Below, in pieces: positions 54,707-64,000 of a DNA stretch of 64,000 nucleotides. How positions within the stretch are numbered: position 1 is the stretch's first letter; every line of letters begins with the position of its first letter. The notes under the pieces are model-generated. The model saw only the letters and a list, made by a program, of their open reading frames with translations, did not search any database and was not told where the DNA came from. The stretch spans positions 16,661,501 to 16,725,500 of the forward strand of contig JBBDHG010000009.1 of the NCBI GenBank assembly GCA_037951165.1, read 5' to 3'. The DNA comes from Lophius americanus. Its lineage: Eukaryota > Chordata > Actinopteri > Lophiiformes > Lophiidae. Both the position numbers and the translations under genes were made by a program.

Positions 54707-57030
54707 CTGGAGGGGAGGAGAAATGTAATGGTTCGGGCAGATGATCTTGACTTTCTAGGAAAGAAATATTTTCTGTTTGTTGCTGTTAGCAATCTACTCA
54801 AACACAAACTATGGAATAGCTTTCCTGTAACATTTAGATGAATGAATATTTTATGAAATGAACTAATTTCATTTAGTGAATGAAATTTAAATTTTATCAC
54901 TGTTACCAATACTGATCTGTTACTTTATTCACGTCAGGGAAATTCAAGCCAAACCACTAACCACGTGTATGATCAATGTTGAGACCTGAATCTCACTCGC
55001 TTTCTTCTGTTTCAGTGCAGACATGGTAATCCTAAAAATGCATGACTTCTGTAGAAATTGAGCTGTGTTCATGAAGAAGGTGGTGGCACATTTACAGCAA
55101 ACTAGACAACTGAGCTTGAAAGTGTAAAGTGAAAGCTAGCCTGCACAGCCTTAGCCTTAAGACTTTATAAAACGTCTTTCTATTACTCATAAACAACTAA
55201 TGGACTTTGATGAAAGGTTATCCAATAATGTAGTCAAGAAGAGCACATTGGTTTTTGAAGTGGATTTGGATAATTATGGGAATATTTTAAACCATGGCTT
55301 CTTGGACCACTTTTGTCCACTATTCATAAACTACTTGATGGATAAATATGAAACTGAAATGTAGGATGAGTCACAAGCAACATAAATCATTAAAGTATCT
55401 AGCTACAACCTGAAGAAAAGTAATTTCATAGTTTAAATCCAACTTATTTGTCATCATGAAACAATGTGATGCTGGTTTCGCTGGGGGCTTGAAGCCAGGA
55501 AGTTCTGCATGTAAGTCAATACCACTGAATTATGAAACCAGAAGTAACACATCACAATGTCTTATCTGCAGTGACATGAGGAACTGCGATGCCTGGTTGG
55601 AGGTGTGCACTCTGTGACTGCTGTCTAGCGTTAATTTGATACGCAGATGATGACATCCCATATATGTCAGCACTTCATACATTCAGAAAAACAAATGAAT
55701 ACATCCTCACTTTCATTAAAGACTGAACCTTTTCTATTCAGTCACAACCAGTTACGTTGGTAGATTTACTCAAGTAGGCATACTGTACTTGTGTACAAAA
55801 TTTGAGGTGCAACTTTTCTTGAGTATCTTCATTTCATGTTACTTCATACTTTTACTGTACTTCATCTATGTGGGGTCTTTTGCGCTTCATACTGTGCTGC
55901 ATTTATTTGACTGTAGCTACTTTTGAAAGTCACTTTGCAGGTATTTCATAACCTTCCTGTTCAGTGAACTTGACCAGCGGAATTGATTTTGACGGTTTGT
56001 GAAAATTAAAAGATTCCATTTTTAATGATGGTTCGAGAAAATACTTCTACTTTTCAAGACAATGTAAATATTTAAAATTATCTGTGAAAACTGAGTTAAA
56101 AGCAGAAAAATCCCTTGAAAAGTCAACTTTTTAAGTTGTTCTCAGAACAGCGATTCTGTAAAATGACTATGCTAATTTTGTAGATTCAACTGCTTTACAG
56201 CAGATAAAGCACTAATAGTAATTTTATTAATAATTACCATAGGAGATTCAGATGTTTTATGCCCACTATTTGTTTGTCCATAAAATTTAATAAAAAGTTG
56301 GCAACACAATTTTTGATGAAATTTTGTGTAGGGGTGAATCTTCAGCCATAAAAGAGTTGAATGAATTCAACTAGTAATGGATAGTAATGATAGTTAGTAA
56401 TGGATTTTGTTTGGACATAGCCTGGGAACTATTCTGGTGACTGTGATGTTGGTTGAGGTTTGTAATGAGTGCTTATTGGTTTCAGATAGAAACTAGGCCT
56501 TTGCTGTACTTCACCAGATACCTCACTATTAGGATTACCCTAGTTACTGTGTGCCAATGTTGGAAATACTTAACAATTACACTTTACATTTAAGTTGTTA
56601 ATTCAAGGAAACACTGAACTACATATCAAGTTAAAACAAAAGAAGCAAAATCAGAATAACAAGAATAATCGCTGAGTCTCGGATTCTGATTTCTCGAAAA
56701 AAAAATCAAACATGGTTGACTCACCGTGTTGACAGTTTGTCAGTGCTCAGGTTCACCTGAGAAACCTGCTGCCGATCTTCTCTGACTGTTCACCGCAGGT
56801 TTACCTGTCGACCGTTTTTCTTGTTTCAGTAAGTATCTGGTATCTTTATGATTTCACTGGCCAACATGCTCACACTTCCTGCTTCAGATCCGCTCGCACT
56901 CATAAAGAGTGAGCCGTCTCACTCCTCAGGTGCTGCTGTGGCTGTGTCAAAAAGGATTCACAGGTCTGCCTTAAAGATAGGTGGCCTTCACCTGGTATTC
57001 ATCTGAGCCAATCGGCTGTCAGGACACTGG
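54707..57030. other. Upstream region of the ARAP gene, possible 5' UTR exon
   Basis: Because coding exon 1 begins at an acceptor, a non-coding first exon must lie upstream. On the minus strand, about 56990-56806 ends at GTCGACAG followed by GTAAAC, a plausible donor, within a less AT-rich stretch. This is only a candidate. No SAM-domain exon was found in 54.7-64 kb. Confidence 0.35.
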
Positions 57031-57516
57031 TCAGGTGTTTTAACTGTGAAAGTTGTTACAGTGAAATGTCACCGGTGGACCTGTTGTAGGAATGTGGGTG
57101 TGGAGTGTGTTACTGTGTGTGTGTGTGTATGTATGGAATTTAGCTTTAGTAGTCTTTAAATGAGAATAGAAATGAGTCATCAGCTCCAGACTTTTACTGA
57201 ATGACTTGCACATAAGGAGCTGTGTATATATTTTCAGATGCATAAATATGAAAAGGAATGTAGATAGTGAAAATAAACTACTAGGGAATAAACTACTCCA
57301 GATTGAAAACAACTTGTTTCAAGATTTCCTTAAATAAGCTTCTCCAGTTATGCAACAAAATGATTGGTTTTTGTTTATTTTTTATAAATTCTTCCGTGCC
57401 CTTAAAGTATGCACCATGATTGTGATTTTTGACTAAATAGAGTTAGATGACTTTTTGAAATTTAACCTTTAGATCCTCTCAAAAGAAGGAAAATCGACTA
57501 TAAGGGCAATTAAATG

Positions 57517-57543
57517 TATTATTATTATTATTATTATTATTAT
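57517..57543. repeat. (ATT)n microsatellite
   Basis: Nine ATT triplets following AATTAAATGT, the same sequence that precedes the LINE-tail ATT runs at 40040 and 43530; probably another LINE end. Confidence 0.8.
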
Positions 57544-57839
57544 AAGGTGGATATGGTGACTTCCAAAGTAGCTCTGAGACTGTTGAAGGACATAAATGAA
57601 GATGGCGACATCTGCTGGTCAATTCCTGGCGTTACATTTTTAAGTGTACTAAAAAATGCATTAAAAAATAGATCTGAATTATCAAGACTCTACTAAATCT
57701 GAATTGTATATTTCAAAACCAGCATATAGTTATTCAATAAAAACGTGTATGGAAATTATTATGTGAATAATAATTATTCTTAACTTTATTTATCACATAA
57801 TATACGCATACATACCGGACAAATCTTTGAATTGTATTC

Positions 57840-57960
57840 TCCGCCTTTGGCTCATCTTTGAGGAGCAGTGGGCAGCCCCTCTGATGGCACCAGGGGTCTT
57901 TCCCAAGAGCCATCAGGGACTGGGCTCAAACCTTGATCGCCGCCCCTGATGTAAAAGTGT
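57840..57960 (+). repeat. Teleost interspersed repeat fragment
   Basis: GGAGCAGTGGGCAGCC, GGCACCAGGGGTC and GACTGGGCTCAAACC follow a pattern seen in many fish repeats; family not determined. Confidence 0.45.
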
Positions 57961-58094
57961 TGTTAATGTCCGAGAAATCTTTACATTAATATTATTTATT
58001 ATTATTATACATTGGATAAATGGTACATGGTTTATCGTTGGTTGTACATCAGCGTGACAAAGACTATGCTAAACAATAACTATCCATCCATCCA

Positions 58095-58400
58095 TCTTTT
58101 TTCATCTCTGGGGTTCGGTAATGGTGATGTGCGCAAGCAGGGTATTCCAGACGTCCCTCTCCCCAGCATCGCACTCCAGTTCTGGAGGGATCCTGAGGCA
58201 TTCCCAGGCCAGATGACACAGATAATTCCTCCAGAGAGTTGTTGGTTAGTCCAGGGCTCTCTTCCAAGTTAAGACAAATCAGGAAAACCTCCAAAGGAAG
58301 GTGTCCAACTGGAGGCGTCCTCATCAGATGCTCAAATCACCTCAACCGGCTCCTTCTGATGTGAAGGAGCAGCCGATCTACTCAAGGGTCTTTCTCCCAA
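58095..58400 (-). repeat. Teleost interspersed repeat (inverted copy of 18850-19095)
   Basis: GATCCTGAGGCATTCCCAGG, CCAGATGACACAGATAATTC and AAAACCTCCAAAGGAAGGTG; complements the copy in ADAMTS intron 1. Probably from a non-LTR retroelement. Confidence 0.65.
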
Positions 58401-58520
58401 AACGGAACCCTCGTCACCTTTTCTCTTTGCCTCTCAGTACCAATGAAGCTCATTTTAGCCACTTGAATCCATTTAAATCTCATTCCTTTTATCACCAGTT
58501 AGTTCTCATGACTGGAGGTC

Positions 58521-59075
58521 ATGGTTCTTCGGGTTTCCATCGCACATGCCGGAATCTTTGGTCCGCTATGTTTAACAAACCTCAGCCAGAGAGTGCCGCA
58601 TCTGCAAGAAGTATAAGCAAACTGTAACTGTATAATTACAAGTTTAATGTTGGTTGCGGAGGTGAAAAACGTCTTTTTCTTCTTTTGACAAAGTAGTTAT
58701 TTAAGATTTTATAGTATAAAATAGGTACGACTATAGTGATGGATTTAATATAGTATCAGGTCAAGAGTTTAAGAGTATTGATATCCAATATAGAGGTAAA
58801 TAAAGTATACTACCATATTGTTAGTGTTAGATTATACAGTATAAGTACTGATTACAGATGGGGTTATGATAATACAGTATTGAATAAAGTTTGTCGATAC
58901 AGTACATCAATATAACCTGCAGTTGTCTGAGTTGATGTGGATGCATTTTTAAAGGGTCATTTCTCATTCTTGTGCACAGGAAAAGAGAATCAACAATGAC
59001 GAGGAGCTGACACGATATCTGGAGAAGACAGAAGATATTCTTGCAGCACAGCTGAAGAAAACGGAAAAAAAATGA
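58521..59075 (+). CDS. Tentative two-exon small gene (61 aa)
   Basis: Exon 58521-58610 (30 codons, starts MVLRVSIAHAGIFG, ends PHLQE, donor GTATAAG) joins in phase 0 to 58980-59075 (acceptor TTGTGCACAG; EELTRYLEKTEDILAAQLKK, stop TGA). The second exon has a good amphipathic, helical, gene-like composition; the N-terminus is hydrophobic with one Arg, like a mitochondrial presequence. A poly(A) signal AATAAA follows near 59415. I do not recognise the family. The first exon lies just after a repeat and may be wrong; the second could instead end a longer gene. Confidence 0.35.
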
Positions 59076-59492
59076 CGTCTCAAGATTTTTTTAGGAAAAA
59101 ACTTAATTGAACACACACTCAATGTACACTTTTATATTATTGTGACCATTTTAGTTCCTTTATGATACTAAATAGACTTTTTGTTTGAAAGAAAACAATT
59201 TTTGTGATGAACATGTCTCCTACAATATGCTTGATTTATAGAAATATAATACAGTAGTTATGGCATAGATGTGTTAGAGTACCAAAACAAAAGGTGGTAT
59301 TAACATTTTTCTTTAAATGTGCAGTTGTGCTGCAAAAACAATGTATTCCCCGTTAAAGTAGACCATCAATAATCCTACAGGTTTCATTTAAAGTTGACCG
59401 TTAATAAGAATAAGAATAAAGCTTTAATGTCTGAAAGTAACACTTAATGTTTACTCTCCTGAGGTTCAGCGGTGACGTTGTCTCCATGTTGC

Positions 59493-59548
59493 TCAGGTGC
59501 TCTGGGTCACACAGCAGATGAGTTTCAGGCCATCAGCCGCCAGGCTAC
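59493..59548 (-). CDS. Candidate terminal exon, unknown gene
   Basis: After acceptor CTTTACAG the minus strand reads SLAADGLKLICCVTQST then TGA. No upstream exon was found to the right, so this may be chance. Confidence 0.2.
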
Positions 59549-60784
59549 CTGTAAAGATAAACGTCCTTTTATACTTAATTCATCTGGTTCAATGAAAAAC
59601 GCCATCAGCTGCAGTGAAGTCACTGCCATGTGACTTCACTCCAGGTTGAAGCTAACTGGCTAGAAAATAACAGGCTAGCCTCTTAGCGTCTTAAATTCGG
59701 CGTTCATTAAGAGTCAGGACGTGGTAGGTACTTTATTTTACGTAGTGGCTGTCAAAATGAGCGCACAAATCCACAAAAGCAGTCAAATTTGGATGCCAAT
59801 GTAGTCGCAGCAGCACCACCTGCAAAGAGACACGGGCTGCTATTGTTGTAATGGTTTTAGCGCTAGGGTTGCTGGGAAAGCGGAGATTTATCCAAGACGA
59901 AAGTTGTGACATTGAACCAACTGAGATTAAGCTCTTGGTGGGTACGAGACTACAGTAAATCAACTCATGAATTGAATGTCTTGCCTTATGGTTCAGCTCT
60001 TAATCACTCTCTCTCTGTCTGTTTTATGGCTTTGGCCTCACGTACCTGGCTACTTTTCTGCTCAACCTTATTCTCATCATCATCGTCGTCATCATCAGGA
60101 TCTCATGCAGGATTTCATCCCTGGCTCTTCTGCAACTCCTCTTTCAGATTGTACTAAGCTTTAGGCACATTGTCCGTTCCATATCATAGTTCTTGTTCTG
60201 ATGCTACTTTTGCACTAATCACCCTCTTCCTTGTGCTAAAGAGCTTTTAGCCAATTATCCTGTCTGATCATTCGTCCTCACTTCATGTTAGCCTCTCTCC
60301 TCTATAGTCATCCCTTCATCCTGATCCTTATTTGGACAATAAAACCCCTTTTCAACTTTCCACCAGTCTCTGAGTCTCCTCCCAGGTTCAAATTTAAACA
60401 TTACCTTAACATTTTTCAGTGGAGTGTTGCTAGTGGAGGAGCTACTGTGGCAAAGAGCTGACTTGAGTAACTAGAGAGAGCTTTGCTGGTTGGTGGCATG
60501 AATCCCAGCTGCTGGGGTGCCGGCTGAGGTGGGCAGACAAATGTTGAGACACGGGCGGGCACAAGATTAAACGATTTTGGAATGAATGTTTCCTGTTGAG
60601 TCTTACTAATGCTTTTGGCAGGTGGTCAATCTGGTAGGGAGTGGAGTGCGAGGTCTGCGGCAGGAGCTCGTTGATTATGGGATGGGGTTCAGGTTGGCTC
60701 TTGAATCAGCCATAAGAGAGGTACCACCACACCAACACCATGTTCCTGCCCCATTGTGAACATCACTGGTGCACAAATACTCAT

Positions 60785-60905
60785 TCATCTTTATCTGTAA
60801 CGGCTTATCCGGTTCAGGTTCACAGGGGCTGGAACCCATTCCAGCTTACATTGGGTGGGAGGCAGAGTACTACCTGGACACGAGGCCAGCTCATCACAGT
60901 GTAAA
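60785..60905 (+). repeat. Teleost interspersed repeat
   Basis: CGGCTTATCCGGTTCAGG, GGGGCTGGAACCCATTCCAG, CTTACATTGGGTGGGAGGCA: a repeat word series very common in fish genomes. Confidence 0.7.
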
Positions 60906-61489
60906 CGCATAGAAACACGACGGATTATTCTCTTTATTTACATCCCTGCTCAAAGACTTTATTCAACAATATTCAAAATAATACAATTTTACAGCAGTGA
61001 CCTTCTCCATTAAATTTTTCTCAATGTCAGAAACATTAAACAGTATATTGGCCTCAAAATAGACTTTAAAAAGTCCTACTAACTTAAACCCTTCACATGT
61101 ATAAACAGTGGTTCTCTTTCCTTAATATAACCCAGACTCAGTCTGATAATTGTGTTCCTGTTTTTGGTTAAGTTCAAAACCATTTAACGTTAAAATGTTA
61201 TGATAAATTAAAGATGTTTACATCACATATATTTCAAATCACTTATAGTGAGAAAGGAAAACAACATAAAATATCATTAACAGTTACAGTACTTACATAA
61301 CTGACTGCGGCAGATGTGACCACACATTTATGTGACCATACATTTATGTGCATTTAAGGTAAACTTCTTTTTTTAAGGGGGCTTTGGTTTTTCTCTGCTG
61401 ACATGATGGATGGTTGTGGTGAAGATATCCAGTACTGTATACCCAGTCCAGCGGCTCATGAACAGCACCAGTTATCCTCTTCCAGAATA

Positions 61490-62175
61490 ACCAGCTAGGT
61501 CAACAATGTCCCCTCACAACCCTGGTCATTGTTGACTCTGATCAGGAATGTCGGAGCACCATCAGGTCTCTCTATTTGTGATAGAAAATTACAAACTAGT
61601 CCAGTAATGACATTATCCATGTTGGCACAAATGATATCTGTAAACACTGGTTCAGCAGACTGAAAGGATTTGTGAGTCACACAATTCTTCATTATGAATG
61701 AAAGCCCTTATTTGGTCACACTGGCATCGATCCAAACTTTGTAAGAGATGACGGTTTGTTTATTTTTTTGCATATTATCATCCACATGTTCACTTCCACT
61801 CCAATCATCTTCCCCCTCTGACTTCTTCTAATGGTCCTAATGTTCCACTGGTCCTAAAACCAGTCTGATTGCTTCCCTGTCCCTCTGAACTACATGAGAC
61901 ATCACACATTTTCTGAGTCCTGGCATGCTGTTTACAGAAGTTTAACCCGTTGCTTCCTGTAGTGCAGTTTCAACATGAATAGATGCATTTTAACATCACT
62001 ACCTCAGTACCGAACACTGCTTCCTCTGTTTGTGTCCAGCTGGGGCAGTCCAGTCATCAGTTATCGCTGTCAACAAGCAGCATTGTGCCCAGAAAACCCC
62101 TTGGGGGAGCTAATAGGATCTTGGCAGTAATGCCTTCAAATCTGAACGCTCAGCCCTCTGATCTCGAGATTACTT
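61490..62175 (+). mobile_element. LINE ORF1-like (SGNH esterase) relic
   Basis: Plus-strand fragments TLVIVDSDQE and NDIIHVGTNDICK resemble the GDS and HVGTND motifs of the SGNH/esterase domain found in ORF1 of some CR1/L2-type LINEs. Frames are broken. Overlapping minus-strand open frame 61495-61692 is a shadow. Confidence 0.5.
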
Positions 62176-62839
62176 AGCAACCACTGATTCTTAATGATTG
62201 AGATAATTGTTAATATATTTACGCTATATGCTAATACGAACCTTTTGATGCTGAGAGATAAAACTGTCAGTGGAGGTTACACCTTGTTGGAATCAGAATT
62301 ATATCAATACGGTTTTGAGGAATAATTATATCCCCCAAAAATCGTGACGCGTCTGCTTCTTCATCCGTGTTCAGGGATTGTTAGCATTAATCTGACAGAA
62401 TGTTTGACACGCTATCATTATATCCCTTAAAAGTTGAATACATCATGGTCTTCGCCCGCTGCCTTCACGTCCTCTTATGGTGCAGACGCGGCAGACGCTT
62501 CCTGTCAATGCGATTGCTCAAAAACTCCCTCGTAGGAGTTTAAAAATGTTATTACTTCATCGATTATTATTACTTCATGATTTTGGGAAATCAACCCAGC
62601 ATTTGGGAAAGCATTTGGGGCATGTGAATTGAGAAATATCTTGTACATGTGTTATTTCTACTTCTACTACTTCTAAGTTCTTAATTTACTCATCAGGACC
62701 TTTTTATGAGAAAACAGTGTTTTAGACTTATCTTCCTAACTGTTTGTCTGACTTTGTCCAAATTTGGTGCATATGAATCAAATCGAGCATGCCTATCTTG
62801 TAAATGTCATATTTTACATTAATGATTCATATTTCACTC

Positions 62840-62960
62840 AATATCCATGTTGGTTGAACCCAAAGCAACTGGACTTTTGTTTTGGCTTGAAGACGTTTCA
62901 CCTCTCTGCCAAGAGGCTTCCGTTCTAACTGCCTGCTGGGGAGTTAGGATTTTTATACCT
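62840..62960 (+). repeat. Interspersed repeat with GAAGACGTTTCACCTCT
   Basis: TTTGGCTTGAAGACGTTTCA, CCAAGAGGCTTCCGTTCTAA: a widely dispersed teleost repeat word; family not assigned here. Confidence 0.55.
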
Positions 62961-63214
62961 CTATTAATCGTTGATACATAGAGAGTCCTTAACAGTTGGC
63001 CGCGCATAACTATTGTGGGTAAGTATTAGTAGTGTGCCTCTTATCAATCACCTCAAGATATAACTAGTATTTGTCATATTTTACCGTAATTGATCATATG
63101 GTTTATTCACCCACTAAGGGGGCTTTCCTTTTTTTTTACCGTTAACACTCATCTATGTCCAATGAGTCAATATGGACTGTTTTAGATTAACGATGACTCA
63201 CACTTCATTTGAGG

Positions 63215-63295
63215 AGTTCAATCAGGGGGATTGCTTGTCCAACGCACGGGATTGGGGGCTTTTCAGGGATGGACGCCTTTCTGTCAGTGACGAAA
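63215..63295 (+). repeat. Dispersed repeat shared with 21735-21805
   Basis: GGGGGATTGCTTGTCCAACG and GGCTTTTCAGGGATGG correspond to TAGGGATTGCTTGTACAACA and GCCTTTTCAGGG in ADAMTS intron 1. Confidence 0.65.
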
Positions 63296-63529
63296 ATGTC
63301 TTGATGTCAACATCCAACCTGTATTGACAAACTGAACCCAAAGGAGTGAAGGCGGGGTGAGGTTCACGTAAGTGTCAGTCTCCAGAGGGTTACGGAGTTC
63401 AGACTGGACAGTGACGTTCACGCTGATGCTGCTTCATCGGTCCTCCAGTGATTTAATCCGGATCAATGAATCAATATGTCTGCTAATGCCAAAGACCACT
63501 TTAGTTAATCAGACTACAGCCAAGAATGC

Positions 63530-63640
63530 CCACACACAAACACACACACACACACACACACACACATTTTGTAGTATTGAGTAGGAAAACACTCAAAAGG
63601 ATCCGTGTGTGTGTGCGTGTGCGTGGATTTTGGTGTGTGT
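63530..63640. repeat. (CA)n and (GT)n microsatellites
   Basis: CA tract 63530-63566 and GT/GC tract 63605-63640, on the same strand and therefore mutually complementary about 40 bases apart. Confidence 0.9.
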
Positions 63641-64000
63641 TTTGGACTTGGCGTACTTACTGACAGAGAGGGGAGGGAGAACTTCAGGGAGACAGATTGA
63701 AAACAGACGTTTTCTCTCTCCCTCTCTCCCCTTCTCTCTCCCACTGTGAGTCAGTCTGCTGGTTTCCATTCGTCGTCTGTCTGGAATGAACTCAGACTGA
63801 GGTGGAGAAGAGGAGGAAAAGTGGAGGAAAAGAGAGATAAATCACTGAAGAAGAACAGGCAGGAGTGGAGGACAGTGGAGAAGAAAGGGAACAAGAGAAG
63901 GTTTGAAAACACTAAACATATTTTTCTTCTTATGCAGTCTTTAACTTGTGTCCTCTGATTCTGCTGATTTTTCATATTTCTGAGTCGTCATGTCCTCCCG

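Larger units (their letters stand above)
59549..64000. other. Right-end intergenic DNA
   Basis: Repeat fragments as listed, simple pyrimidine/purine runs (63670-63740, 63790-63900) and AT-rich sequence; no gene supported up to the window end. Confidence 0.5.

Noticed and set aside
59720..60170. Open frames on both strands with Ser-rich and Leu-rich peptides
   Set aside because: Composition-driven (CAT/TCA runs); no splice context and no motif.

Overview
The window reads as nuclear DNA of a ray-finned (teleost) fish. It has spliced vertebrate genes with GT-AG introns, long introns full of degraded Tc1/mariner, hAT and LINE copies typical of fish, CA/GA microsatellites, several minisatellites and a tRNA-Lys cluster. 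There are no bacterial-style operons. Most long open frames are chance or repeat-derived.

Layout. (1) 1-22922, minus strand: the 5' part of an ADAMTS2/3/14-type procollagen N-proteinase. Nine coding exons in matching splice phase run from the signal peptide (22922) through the prodomain, a furin site and the metalloprotease domain to just past the zinc site and Met-turn (1978). The rest of the gene lies left of the window. (2) 23-30 kb: a tandem array of tRNA-Lys(TTT) units, mostly decayed, all on the minus strand. (3) 28688-33239, plus strand: a complete five-exon gene for a 223-residue type I membrane protein. It has one CD2/SLAM-like Ig domain, a transmembrane helix and a tail with YVVM and ITSM-like tyrosine motifs. 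(4) 34802-54706, minus strand: a complete 25-coding-exon ARAP-family gene (1152 residues) with PH-PH-ArfGAP-PH-PH-RhoGAP. It starts without a SAM domain and stops right after the RhoGAP, without the usual RA and last PH domains. (5) 54.7-64 kb: upstream and intergenic DNA with repeats, plus a tentative two-exon small gene (58521-59075).

The three real genes are not a pathway. The ADAMTS protein is secreted and acts on procollagen, the CD2-like protein would be a leukocyte surface receptor, and the ARAP protein would link PI3K lipids to Arf and Rho GTPases. The CD2-like gene and the ARAP gene converge tail to tail, about 1.1 kb apart, across a 21-bp minisatellite.

Exon coordinates come from reading splice sites and phases by eye. 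All 25 ARAP exons, 5 receptor exons and 9 ADAMTS exons join in frame. Paralogue identities (ADAMTS2, 3 or 14; ARAP1 or 3) are not settled.
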